Below are positions 1 to 6,816 of a stretch of 7,979 nucleotides of DNA, piece by piece (positions within the stretch are counted from its first letter, which is position 1; each line of letters starts with the position of its first letter). Below the pieces are notes generated by a model, which did no database searches, was not told the DNA's origin, and was given only the letters and a program-made list of their open reading frames with translations. The translations under genes and the position numbers were made by a program. Origin of the DNA: Thermomonas sp. (lineage in GTDB: Bacteria > Pseudomonadota > Gammaproteobacteria > Xanthomonadales > Xanthomonadaceae); assembly GCA_024711415.1 (NCBI GenBank), contig JANJSW010000139.1:1-7979 (forward strand). Reading direction: 5' to 3'.

Positions 1-2
1 CC

Positions 3-1652
3 CCGACCGCAGGCAGCGGCGACAACTGGGCGGTGGGCGGTGCCCGTGTCGCCACCACCACCGTGGGGGGGTTGGGGCTGACGCCGTCGTTGACCGCGCA
101 ATACCAGGCCTACCTGGCGTCCGGCCATTCGGTTGATCCGAATGCGCTGTACTCGGTGTGGGGCGGTGCCAACGATGTATTCCAGGCCATCACCAACTAC
201 CAGACCGCGTATGTGGGGAGCCTGATGGGCGGCGGCACCGCAACGCAGGCCGATGCTGCCGGGCAGGCGGCTGCGGGCGCGGTCATTGCGCCGGCCGTCG
301 GTGCGCAGATCGGACTGATCGGTGCGCTGAAGACCGCCGGCGCGCAGTACGTGCTGGTGCCGACCCTGCCGGACATGGGGTTGACGCCGTCGGCGGCCGC
401 GGGCGGCACGGCCGGGAAGATGCTCGCCAGTGGTTTGTCGAACAGCTACAACAATGCGCTGTTCGCCGGGCTGGCCAGTGCCGGCTTGAGCGTGATCCCG
501 CTGGATACCTACCACTTCCTGCAGGAGGTGGTCGCGAATCCGTCTGCGTTCGGCCTGACCAACGTCACCGGCACCGCCTGCTCCACCGCGGTGCAGGGCG
601 GCAATTCGCTGTTCTGCAGCCCGCCCTCGACCGTGCCGGGTGGCGCCAACAGCTACCTGTTCGCCGATGGCGTGCACCCGACCACCGCCGCGCACGAGGC
701 AGTGGGTGACTTCGCGATCTCGGTGATCGACGGCCCGCGCCTGATCTCGCTGCTGCCGCAGTCGGCCACCGCCACCGGCCGCGCGCGCGCGCAGATGGTC
801 GATGGCGTGGCTTCCGGCATGGCCGCCGCCGACGGCGATGGCATGCACTGGTGGGCCGACCTGCGCGGCCAGCAGCAGCGCTTCGTCAAGTCCAGCGGCT
901 ATGACGGACTGGGTGGCACCGGCTCGTTCGGCATCGGCTGGCGCAGCGACAGCCTGGTGTACGGCGCGTTCGCCGGCTACGGCCGGCAGGACATCGATTT
1001 CGGCTACCGTCGCGGCGACTTCCGCCAGACCGATGCCAGCGTCGGCGGGTTCGTCGGCTGGGCCGGCGACAGCGCGTGGGTCAACGGCCAGCTGAGCTGG
1101 GCCAAGCTGGGTTACAAGGTCGACCGTCAGGTCAACCTCGGCCCGGCCAGCCGCATCCACAGCGGCTCGCCGGACGGCGACAACCTGAGCGCCGGCATCA
1201 GCGCCGGCTGGACGTTCAAGCATGGCGCGCTGGAACACGGCCCGGTGGTGGGGGTGCTGGCGCAGCGGATCAGCATCGACGGCTACGCCGAGAACAGCAC
1301 CCAGTCGACCGCGCTGGGCTACCCGGCGCAGGACGTCGATTCGCTGATCGGCAGCGCCGGTTGGCAGGCCAGCTTCGCCCTCAACGACCACGTCAAGCCG
1401 TACGTGCGGGTGACCTGGGACCGCGAGTTCGAGGACGCGCCGGCGCAGGCCTGGGCGCAGTCGCTGTCGATGCCGGGCACGCTGCCCTACGCGGTGCCGG
1501 GCGTGGCAGTCGACGACAGCTACGGCACCGTGGGCATGGGCGTGCGCAGCAAGCTGTTCGGAATGGACGTGACCGGCGGCGCCAACGTCACGGTGGAGCA
1601 GCAGGGCGGCAGCAACACCACCTTCTTCGTCACTTTCGGCGGCGCGTTCTGA
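3..1652 (+). CDS. estA: GDSL esterase autotransporter (EstA-like), 5'-truncated by window edge
   Basis: An outer-membrane esterase: an N-terminal GDSL/SGNH hydrolase passenger that stays attached to a C-terminal autotransporter beta-barrel and hydrolyses acyl esters at the cell surface. The reading frame is open from base 3, giving 549 visible codons. The GTG at base 33 is internal, so the true start and the block I catalytic Ser lie upstream. Visible hydrolase motifs are block III GGAND (Asn at about visible residue 57, oxyanion hole) and block V DGVH (Asp222, His225, completing the Ser-Asp-His triad). From about residue 265 to the end is a barrel-like region of alternating short amphipathic strands rich in Gly, Tyr and Trp. 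It ends in Phe, as outer-membrane proteins usually do. Pseudomonas EstA is about 646 residues, so roughly 100 residues are missing. The stop is TGA, followed by a hairpin at 1665. The family is clear; the exact substrate is not shown. Confidence 0.9.
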   Translation, partial: PTAGSGDNWAVGGARVATTTVGGLGLTPSLTAQYQAYLASGHSVDPNALYSVWGGANDVFQAITNYQTAYVGSLMGGGTATQADAAGQAAAGAVIAPAVGAQIGLIGALKTAGAQYVLVPTLPDMGLTPSAAAGGTAGKMLASGLSNSYNNALFAGLASAGLSVIPLDTYHFLQEVVANPSAFGLTNVTGTACSTAVQGGNSLFCSPPSTVPGGANSYLFADGVHPTTAAHEAVGDFAISVIDGPRLISLLPQSATATGRARAQMVDGVASGMAAADGDGMHWWADLRGQQQRFVKSSGYDGLGGTGSFGIGWRSDSLVYGAFAGYGRQDIDFGYRRGDFRQTDASVGGFVGWAGDSAWVNGQLSWAKLGYKVDRQVNLGPASRIHSGSPDGDNLSAGISAGWTFKHGALEHGPVVGVLAQRISIDGYAENSTQSTALGYPAQDVDSLIGSAGWQASFALNDHVKPYVRVTWDREFEDAPAQAWAQSLSMPGTLPYAVPGVAVDDSYGTVGMGVRSKLFGMDVTGGANVTVEQQGGSNTTFFVTFGGAF

Positions 1653-1664
1653 CCGGCGGATGGG

Positions 1665-1694
1665 CGGGATGCGGCGCGCCCGCGTTGCATCCCG
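1665..1694 (+). terminator. Strong stem-loop after the esterase gene, possible terminator
   Basis: CGGGATGCGGCGC (1665-1677) pairs with GCGTTGCATCCCG (1682-1694) around a GCCC loop, giving 13 pairs including two G-U. It begins 13 nt after the esterase stop. No T-run follows, so it is not a classical intrinsic terminator. It may protect the mRNA 3' end or assist termination. Its 3' arm contains the candidate -35 box of the tRNA promoter. Confidence 0.45.
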
Positions 1695-1714
1695 TACCGC
1701 CACCGGCATAGACT
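1685..1714 (+). promoter_or_regulatory. Candidate sigma-70 promoter for tRNA-Gly
   Basis: TTGCAT (1685-1690) and TAGACT (1709-1714) are separated by 18 bp, close to TTGACA/TATAAT. A start near 1721 would lie a few bases before the mature tRNA 5' end at 1725. The stretch after the -10 is GC-rich, as at stable-RNA promoters. Inferred from sequence only. Confidence 0.45.
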
Positions 1715-1724
1715 TGCCGGCCTC

Positions 1725-1798
1725 GCGGGTGTAGTTCAATGGTAGAACTGCAGCTTCCCAAGCTGCTAACGTGGGTTCGATTCCCATCACCCGCTCCA
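1725..1798 (+). tRNA. tRNA-Gly, anticodon CCC
   Basis: The 74-nt gene folds as a full cloverleaf. The acceptor stem GCGGGTG (1725-1731) pairs with CACCCGC (1788-1794). The D arm carries GTTCAATGGTAGAAC. The anticodon stem GCAGC/GCTGC encloses the loop TTCCCAA, with anticodon CCC at 1757-1759. The T arm is GTGGG-TTCGATT-CCCAT. The discriminator is T1795 and CCA is encoded at 1796-1798. It reads the GGG glycine codon. It stands alone, with a promoter-like sequence upstream and an intrinsic terminator downstream. Confidence 0.97.
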
Positions 1799-1814
1799 GC
1801 ACGATGGAAACACA

Positions 1815-1848
1815 GGGCGGCATCCTCATGGATGTCGCCCTTTCCGTT
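1815..1848 (+). terminator. Rho-independent terminator of tRNA-Gly
   Basis: GGGCGGCATCC (1815-1825) pairs with GGATGTCGCCC (1830-1840) around a TCAT loop: 11 pairs with one G-U. TTTCCGTT follows. It lies 17 nt after the tRNA CCA and well before rimK, so it should end the tRNA transcript. Confidence 0.8.
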
Positions 1849-1904
1849 GGCGGTGCAGCAGGCGATGGGCACTGCCGGCAGCGGCGCATGCAGGATTCCC
1901 CGCG

Positions 1905-2819
1905 ATGAAACTCGCCATCCTTTCCCGCAACGGCAAGCTGTATTCCACCCGCCGGTTGGTGGAGGCCGCGCGCGAACGCGGGCACAGCGTGCGCGTGCTC
2001 GACCCGCTGCGCTGCTACCTGCGGATCAGCAGCGACGGCTTCGACATGCGCTACAAGGGCAAGCCGCTGGCCGGTTACGGAGCGGTGGTGCCGCGGGTGG
2101 GCGCCTCGGTGACGCGCTACGGCTGCGCGGTGTTGCGCCAGTTCGAGCTGATGGGCAGTTACAGCCCGAACAGCGCGGCGGCGATCGCGCGCGCGCGCGA
2201 CAAGCTGCGTTGCCACCAGGTGCTGGCGGCGGAAGGCATCGGGCTGCCGGTGACGGTGTTCGGCGACAACCCCGACGACACCGGCGACCTGCTGGCGATG
2301 CTGGGGCCGGCGCCGCACGTCATCAAGCTCAACGAGGGTACCCAGGGCGCGGGGGTGATGCTGACCGAGAAGCCGTCGGCCTCGCGCGCGGCCATCGAAA
2401 CCCTGCGCGGCCTGTACGCCAATTTCCTGGTGCAGGAGTTCATCGCCGAAGCGAAAGGCGCCGACCTGCGCTGCTTCGTGGTCGGCGAGCGGGTGGTGGC
2501 GGCGATGCGGCGGCAGGCGCCGGCCGGCGATTTCCGCTCCAACCTGCACCGCGGCGGCAGCGCGAAGAAGGTCCGGCCGACCCGTGCCGAGGTGGACACG
2601 GCGGTGCGCGCGGCACGCATCCTCGGCCTCGGCGTGGCCGGCGTGGACCTGATCCGCAGCGAGCGCGGCCCGCTGGTGCTGGAGGTCAACTCCTCGCCGG
2701 GGCTGGAAGGCATCGAGATGGTGACCGGGGTGGACGTGGCGGGTGCGGTCATCGAGCATGTCGCGGCACGTGCGGCCGCGGCGCAACGCAGCCGCAACAC
2801 CGATTTGACGGATTCTTAA
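1905..2819 (+). CDS. rimK: Ribosomal protein S6--L-glutamate ligase RimK
   Basis: An ATP-grasp ligase that adds glutamate residues to the C-terminus of 30S protein S6; the E. coli enzyme can also make poly-alpha-glutamate. The 304 residues match the roughly 300-residue E. coli protein along the whole length. The N-terminus [14 protein letters not shown] and the DPLRCY segment are the usual pre-ATP-grasp domain. ARARDKL (residues 95-101) leads into the ATP-grasp core. Lys141 and the glycine-rich EGTQGAG loop (144-150) contact ATP, VQE (176-178) is the hinge, and [10 protein letters not shown] (209-218) is the RimK signature. Asp248, Glu260 and Asn262 are the Mg ligands, at the same numbers as in E. 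coli. AGGA at 1892-1895 is a weak ribosome site, 9 nt before the ATG. The rpsF target gene is not in the window. The spacer on each side carries a terminator, so it is probably monocistronic. No clear promoter was seen; a perfect 10-bp palindrome CTGCCGGCAG lies at 1872-1881. Confidence 0.96.
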   Translation: MKLAILSRNGKLYSTRRLVEAARERGHSVRVLDPLRCYLRISSDGFDMRYKGKPLAGYGAVVPRVGASVTRYGCAVLRQFELMGSYSPNSAAAIARARDKLRCHQVLAAEGIGLPVTVFGDNPDDTGDLLAMLGPAPHVIKLNEGTQGAGVMLTEKPSASRAAIETLRGLYANFLVQEFIAEAKGADLRCFVVGERVVAAMRRQAPAGDFRSNLHRGGSAKKVRPTRAEVDTAVRAARILGLGVAGVDLIRSERGPLVLEVNSSPGLEGIEMVTGVDVAGAVIEHVAARAAAAQRSRNTDLTDS

Positions 2820-2899
2820 TCGGGCATCACCCAACATCGATCCCGTGCCCGGCTGTACTTCCCCCGCAGTCGGGCATGCAGGGCATGCATGTGAACTTC

Positions 2900-2930
2900 G
2901 GCCCGGGCGGCTCCGCTCGGGCCTTTTGTT
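2900..2930 (+). terminator. Rho-independent terminator downstream of rimK
   Basis: GGCCCGGGCGG (2900-2910) and CCGCTCGGGCC (2913-2923) form a GC stem with one G-U pair; the innermost bases must open to make the loop. TTTTGTT (2924-2930) follows directly. It lies 80 nt after the rimK stop and 104 nt before the regulator start, so it separates the two transcription units. Confidence 0.85.
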
Positions 2931-2977
2931 GCCCGCGCCACGCCGGCGCCCGCAGACGCGCTGTGCAAGAATCGGGA

Positions 2978-2998
2978 ACCGGCGCCGGCCGCGCCGGT
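2978..2998 (+). repeat. Perfect 8-bp inverted repeat upstream of the response regulator
   Basis: ACCGGCGC (2978-2985) and GCGCCGGT (2991-2998) are exact reverse complements, separated by CGGCC. The repeat ends 35 nt before the regulator ATG. It could be a leader hairpin if transcription starts upstream (a weak -10-like AAGAAT is at 2967-2972), or a DNA operator. High GC makes chance palindromes more likely. Confidence 0.45.
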
Positions 2999-3033
2999 CT
3001 CAGCCGACGGACGCCGCCAACACTGGAACCCCC

Positions 3034-3717
3034 ATGCGCATTCTGGTCATCGAGGACAACCCCGACATCGCCGCCAACCTGGGCGACTACCTGGAGGATT
3101 GCGGGCACACGGTCGATTTCGCCGCTGACGGCATCACCGGGCTGCACCTGGCGGTGGTGCACGACTTCGACGCGATCGTGCTGGACCTCAACCTGCCGGG
3201 CATGGACGGACTGGAGGTCTGCCGCAAGCTGCGCGTGGATGCGCGCAAGCAGACCCCGGTGCTGATGCTGACCGCGCGCGACTCGCTGGACAACAAGCTG
3301 GCGGGCTTCGATTCCGGCGCCGACGACTACCTGATCAAGCCGTTCGCGCTGCAGGAGGTGAACGTGCGCCTGAACGCGCTGGCGCGACGCGGCCGGGGGC
3401 TGCCGGCGCGGGTGCTCAACGTCGGCGACCTGGAATACAACCTCGACACCCTGGAAGTGCACCGGGAAGGCAAGCTGATCCAGCTCAATCCCACCGCGCT
3501 GAAGATCCTGCAGGCGCTGATGGAGGCATCACCCGCGGTGGTGACCCGGCAGGACCTGGAGAACCGGGTCTGGGGCGAGGAGCTGCCGGATTCGGACTCG
3601 CTGCGGGTACACATCCATGGCCTGCGCGCGGCGGTGGACAAGCCGTTCGGCAAGCCGATGATCCAGACCCGCCACGGCATCGGCTACAGGATCGCTGCAC
3701 CAGATGGCGAGAGCTGA
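3034..3717 (+). CDS. OmpR/PhoB-family response regulator (VgrR/ColR-like)
   Basis: A two-component transcription factor of 227 residues. The receiver domain (1-115) has the acidic pair Glu7/Asp8, phospho-acceptor Asp51 in VLDLNLPGMDG, Thr80 and Lys102 in the KPF motif. The C-terminal winged-helix DNA-binding domain (about 130-220) ends in the usual SLRVHIHGLR and RHGIGYRI segments. I chose ATG 3034 because MRILVIEDN is the standard regulator N-terminus. The frame is open further upstream to 2845, but that stretch crosses the rimK terminator and looks non-coding. The ribosome site is weak (GGAA at 3025-3028). The 3' end overlaps the kinase gene by 14 nt, implying translational coupling. It strongly resembles the xanthomonad VgrR/ColR-like regulators, from memory of the family; orthology is not proven here, so no symbol is given. 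Confidence 0.93.
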   Translation: MRILVIEDNPDIAANLGDYLEDCGHTVDFAADGITGLHLAVVHDFDAIVLDLNLPGMDGLEVCRKLRVDARKQTPVLMLTARDSLDNKLAGFDSGADDYLIKPFALQEVNVRLNALARRGRGLPARVLNVGDLEYNLDTLEVHREGKLIQLNPTALKILQALMEASPAVVTRQDLENRVWGEELPDSDSLRVHIHGLRAAVDKPFGKPMIQTRHGIGYRIAAPDGES

Positions 3718-5017
3718 CACCGAGGTGCCGCACCGGCACCAGCGCGGCCGGCGGCGGCTGCGCACCCGCATCATCCTGTCGTTCGCGTTGTTCGGCTTCG
3801 CCCTGACCACGCTGATCGCGGCGACCACGGTCTACATGCGCAACCGCGTCGAAAACAACGTGCTCGGGGCGGCGCTGGAAAAGAACAACAACATGTTCGC
3901 GGAGGGGTTCTATCGCAACCCGACCGCGGTGGGCATTCCGTTCGAGAAGATCCAGGGCCGGCAGTTCAGCACCCGCAAGCTCGACAAGGTGCCGCCGGAG
4001 TGGCGCGACCTTTCCAGCGGCGTGCACGACGTGGTCATGTCCGGGCAGGCGTCCGGCGAGCCGCGGGTCTACAAGCTGGCGGTGCGCAAGGATCCGGATT
4101 ACTGGTTCTTCCTTGCCTATGACATCGCCGAGGAGCGCGAAAGCCAGCAGAAGCTCAATCGCGCGCTGGTGGCCAGCGTCGGCATCTTCACCCTGTTTTC
4201 GCTGCTGATCGGCTGGTGGTCGGCCGCGCGGGTGATGAGTCCGGTCACCGAGCTGGCGCAGAGGCTGCGCCGTTCCGGCACCAGTTCCGATCCGGAGGCG
4301 CTGGCGCCCCACTTCCCCGAGGACGAGGTGGGTGAACTGGCGAAGGCGCTGGACGACTACGCCGCGCGCCTGACCGAGGTGGTGCAGCGCGACCGCGAAT
4401 TCAACGCCGACGTCAGCCATGAGCTGCGCACCCCGCTGGCGGTGATCCGCGGTGCCGTGGAGCTGCTGCTGGCCCGGCCCGAGCTGGACGAGCGCACGCG
4501 CACGCGGCTGCTGCGCATCCAGCGCGCCGAACTGCAGTGCACCGACCTGATCAGCGCGCTGTTGCTCCTGTCCCGCAACGAGCGCGCGGTGGGCCAGTGC
4601 GATGCGGCGCGGGTGGCGCAGCAACTGCTGGAAAGCCACCGCGCCCAGCTTGCCGGCAAGCCGGTGGAACTGCGCCTGGAGGGCGCCTCGTCGCTGCCGC
4701 TGGACGTGCCGGAGTCGGTGCTGTCGGTGGCGCTGGGCAACCTGATCGGCAATGCGGTGAAGTACACGCCCAGCGGCGAGGTGGTGGTGCGGGTACTGGC
4801 CAACGCGGTGGAAGTCAGCGATTCCGGGCCGGGGCTGAGCGAGGAGGACGCGGCCAAGCTGTTCACCCGCGGCTATCGGGGCACCCATGCCGGGCATTCG
4901 CAGGGCGGCGGCATCGGCCTGTCGATCGTGCGCCGGCTGTGCGCGCTGTACGCCTGGGACGTGCAGGTGCGGCCGGGCGGGCAGAAGGGCGTGGTGGCGA
5001 CGCTGGCGTTCGGCTGA
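3704..5017 (+). CDS. Membrane sensor histidine kinase (VgrS/ColS-like)
   Basis: The partner kinase of the preceding regulator, 437 residues. A basic N-terminal tail (1-22) is followed by TM1 (about 23-44), a periplasmic loop (about 45-151), TM2 (about 152-174) and a HAMP linker (about 175-228). The dimerisation domain has phospho-acceptor His239 in DVSHELRTP. The ATPase domain has the N box with Asn346 and Asn350, G1 DSGPG (373-377), an F box with Phe387, and G2 GGGIGLS (401-407). All catalytic motifs are intact. The loop of about 107 residues is not a PAS- or Cache-sized domain I can name. It ends with an acidic EERE (143-146), which fits the ExxE pattern linked to Fe3+ sensing in Xanthomonas VgrS. 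The ligand is an inference. AGGA at 3688-3691 lies inside the regulator gene, 12 nt before the start. The stop TGA is followed at once by a 5-bp hairpin (5018-5031) without a T-run. Confidence 0.93.
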   Translation: MARADTEVPHRHQRGRRRLRTRIILSFALFGFALTTLIAATTVYMRNRVENNVLGAALEKNNNMFAEGFYRNPTAVGIPFEKIQGRQFSTRKLDKVPPEWRDLSSGVHDVVMSGQASGEPRVYKLAVRKDPDYWFFLAYDIAEERESQQKLNRALVASVGIFTLFSLLIGWWSAARVMSPVTELAQRLRRSGTSSDPEALAPHFPEDEVGELAKALDDYAARLTEVVQRDREFNADVSHELRTPLAVIRGAVELLLARPELDERTRTRLLRIQRAELQCTDLISALLLLSRNERAVGQCDAARVAQQLLESHRAQLAGKPVELRLEGASSLPLDVPESVLSVALGNLIGNAVKYTPSGEVVVRVLANAVEVSDSGPGLSEEDAAKLFTRGYRGTHAGHSQGGGIGLSIVRRLCALYAWDVQVRPGGQKGVVATLAFG

Positions 5018-5047
5018 GGCGCGGCAGCGCCGATGGCGTCCCGGCGT

Positions 5048-5053
5048 CATAAT
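5048..5053 (+). promoter_or_regulatory. Candidate -10 box for ilvE
   Basis: CATAAT matches five of six bases of TATAAT and sits 29 nt before the ilvE ATG. It stands out in GC-rich sequence. No good -35 box is visible 16-18 bp upstream, so the assignment is weak. It supports ilvE having its own promoter rather than being the third gene of the kinase operon. Confidence 0.35.
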
Positions 5054-5082
5054 GGGCGGATACGTTTCCCTGGGATTTCCGC

Positions 5083-6189
5083 ATGCACGCTTCCGCCGCC
5101 GCACCGCTGGCCTATCAGGTCCACCTGTCCGATCACGGCCTCGGCGAGGCGCAGCGCAACGCGCTGCTGGCCGGCGAGCTGGGCTTCGGCAAGCGCTTCA
5201 CCGACCACATGGTGGCGATCCAGTGGGACAAGGACCGCGGCTGGCACGACGCGCAGGTCCACGCCTACGGTCCGCTGTCGCTGGATCCGGCGGCGGCGGT
5301 GCTGCATTACGGCCAGGAGATCTTCGAGGGCATCAAGGCCTACCGCCATGCCGACGGTTCGATCTGGACCTTCCGCCCCGAGGCCAACGGCGCGCGCCTG
5401 CAGCGCTCCGCCGCGCGGTTGGCGCTGCCGCAGCTGCCGGTGGACGAGTTTGTCGAATCGCTGCGCCAGCTGGTCGCGGTCGACCACGCCTGGGTGCCGT
5501 CGGCGCCGGAAAGCAGCCTGTACTTCCGCCCCTTCATGATCGCCAGCGAAGCCTTCCTCGGCGTGCGCGCGGCGCAGGCGGCGACCTATTACGTGATCGC
5601 CAGCCCGGCCGGCGCGTATTTCGCCAAGGGCGTCGCCCCGGTGTCGATCTGGCTGTCCGAGGACTACGCGCGCGCGGCCAAGGGCGGCACCGGCGCGGCC
5701 AAGTGCGGCGGCAATTACGCCGCCTCGCTGCTGCCGCAGCAGGAAGCGCAGGCGCAGGGCTGCTCGCAGGTGCTGTTCCTCGACCCGGTCGAGGGCAAGT
5801 ACATCGAGGAGCTGGGCGGCATGAACGTGTTCCTGGTCTACCGCGATGGCCGCCTGGTCACCCCGGAACTCTCGGGCAGCATCCTCGAAGGCATCACCCG
5901 CTCCAGCATCCTGCAGCTGGCGCGCGACCGCGGCATGACCGTGGAAGAACGCAAGGTTTCCATCGACGAATGGAAGACCGGGGTGGCCGCCGGCGACATC
6001 GCCGAAGTGTTCGCCTGCGGTACCGCCGCGGTGGTCACCCCGATCGGCGAGCTGAAGGGCAAGGACTTCGCGGTGGGTGACATCCATGCGCCGGCCGGCG
6101 AGGTCACCATGGCGCTGCGTCGCGAACTGACCGACATCCAGCATGGCCGCGCGCCCGATCGCCACGGCTGGATGGTGCGCCTGCGCTGA
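5083..6189 (+). CDS. ilvE: Branched-chain-amino-acid aminotransferase (type II)
   Basis: A PLP enzyme of fold type IV that interconverts valine, leucine and isoleucine with their 2-keto acids, using glutamate/2-oxoglutarate. It performs the last step of branched-chain synthesis in the cytosol. At 368 residues it is the long type II form, like the eukaryotic BCATs and Bacillus YbgE, rather than the roughly 309-residue E. coli IlvE. The YGQEIFEGIKAYR segment (about 75-87) and FRP (about 149-151) are substrate-pocket motifs. The Schiff-base Lys207 lies in AAKCGGNYAASL. Glu243 in EELGGMNVF (242-250) is the residue that pairs with the PLP ring nitrogen. GITRSSIL (267-274) binds the cofactor phosphate region. 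ATG 5083 has a weak ribosome site, GGGA at 5072-5075. It starts 65 nt after the kinase stop and converges with the minus-strand gene ending at 6226. Confidence 0.95.
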   Translation: MHASAAAPLAYQVHLSDHGLGEAQRNALLAGELGFGKRFTDHMVAIQWDKDRGWHDAQVHAYGPLSLDPAAAVLHYGQEIFEGIKAYRHADGSIWTFRPEANGARLQRSAARLALPQLPVDEFVESLRQLVAVDHAWVPSAPESSLYFRPFMIASEAFLGVRAAQAATYYVIASPAGAYFAKGVAPVSIWLSEDYARAAKGGTGAAKCGGNYAASLLPQQEAQAQGCSQVLFLDPVEGKYIEELGGMNVFLVYRDGRLVTPELSGSILEGITRSSILQLARDRGMTVEERKVSIDEWKTGVAAGDIAEVFACGTAAVVTPIGELKGKDFAVGDIHAPAGEVTMALRRELTDIQHGRAPDRHGWMVRLR

Positions 6190-6203
6190 CCGGCGCGTGA
6201 CCG

Positions 6204-6221
6204 CCCCTGCCCAAGGCGGGG
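6204..6221. terminator. Hairpin between convergent ilvE and minus-strand gene
   Basis: CCCC (6204-6207) plus GCC (6209-6211) pair with GGC (6215-6217) plus GGGG (6218-6221), with one bulged T and a CAA loop. It lies in the 36-nt space between the two convergent stops. There is no T-run on either strand, so intrinsic termination is uncertain. Confidence 0.3.
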
Positions 6222-6225
6222 GAGG

Positions 6226-6765
6226 CTACATCCGCACCCACCAGCAGCCCATGCGCTGGCGCAGGCCGAAGCTGGCGCGCGCCGGGGTGTGGTTGTTGGC
6301 CTGGATCTGCTCCACCCGCAGGCCGACCGGCGGGCCGGACGGTGGCGGTGCCAGCCACGGGTCGACGGCCTCCCAGCGGTCGCCGGCATGCACCGTCCGC
6401 ACCTCGACCACCTCCCGCCTGGCGATGTCCTGCAGCCGGTTCATCACCCGGTTGGCGTTGGCCGTTCCCATCCCGGCCCAGTCGTACAGCCCGGCGATGC
6501 GGTTGGGATCGCCGGAGCGAATCGCCTCTTCCAATGCATAGGCCAGGTCCTGCACGGTGTGCGCGCAGACCGGACGGCGGCTGTTCGACGCGGGCGCAGC
6601 CGGCGTCGGCAGGCGCAGATCATCGACCGCCCCCAGGTCCGCGCAGAGGCGATCCGTGTACAGCCGGGTGCCGTCGGCGGTGACGCAATGCCTCACCTGC
6701 GCCGACGCCTCGCGCGGCGACGCCAGGCAGGCCAGCAGGAGCAGCAGCGGGACAAGACGGAGCAT
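6226..6765 (-). CDS. Small exported protein, DUF4124-like N-terminus, function unknown
   Basis: A 179-residue protein of unknown function. Residues 1-22 form a signal peptide: MLR, a Leu-rich core (4-14), then a likely signal peptidase I cut after ASA (20-22). Cys13 follows Leu-Leu-Ala, so a short lipoprotein signal is an alternative. The segment CVTADGTRLYTDRLC (27-41) resembles the start of DUF4124-type proteins, where a short xDGxxxYxD strand motif follows the signal. A Pro/Ala-rich linker follows (53-66), then a helical part (about 70-115). The last third is beta-rich and ends in GCWWVRM. The mature chain has four Cys (27, 41, 67, 174), compatible with two periplasmic disulfides. GGGA abuts the ATG, too close for a normal ribosome site, and no alternative start is evident. 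It lies 51 nt downstream of metF on the same strand with no promoter seen between, so co-transcription is plausible. Confidence 0.75.
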   Translation of the reverse strand: MLRLVPLLLLLACLASPREASAQVRHCVTADGTRLYTDRLCADLGAVDDLRLPTPAAPASNSRRPVCAHTVQDLAYALEEAIRSGDPNRIAGLYDWAGMGTANANRVMNRLQDIARREVVEVRTVHAGDRWEAVDPWLAPPPSGPPVGLRVEQIQANNHTPARASFGLRQRMGCWWVRM

Positions 6766-6816
6766 TCCCGCAGGGTACCCGCCGCCCTGTCAAGGCGGAA
6801 GGAAGGCTGGCGCGGT

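Noticed and set aside
1725..1798. tRNA-Gly as an attachment site for an integrated element
   Set aside because: There is no integrase, no repeated tRNA 3' end in the window, and downstream is core-type rimK with a dedicated tRNA terminator.
2186..2199. (CG)7 alternating tract, possible Z-DNA
   Set aside because: It lies in rimK and encodes the conserved Ile-Ala-Arg-Ala-Arg motif with GC-ending codons. A similar run at 780-792 is also coding. Codon choice explains both.
2845..3033. N-terminal extension of the response regulator to an upstream ATG
   Set aside because: The extension would cross the rimK terminator and adds Arg/Pro-rich sequence. The conserved family start MRILVIEDN is at 3034.
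1739..3265. Long plus-strand open frame of 508 codons across tRNA-Gly, rimK and the regulator start
   Set aside because: It runs through the tRNA and two terminators and lies out of frame with rimK and the regulator. The product is Arg/Ala/Gly-rich with no domain, typical of a GC-rich shadow frame.
3485..5104. 539-codon antisense frame over the regulator end and kinase
   Set aside because: The product is His/Gln/Arg-rich low-complexity sequence with no recognisable fold. The opposite strand encodes a kinase with every catalytic motif intact.
6788..6793. Perfect TTGACA on the minus strand between metF and the exported protein
   Set aside because: No -10 lies at 16-18 bp; that spacing reaches the start codon itself (CGGGAA). 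It is also inside the loop of a small hairpin (6782-6798).
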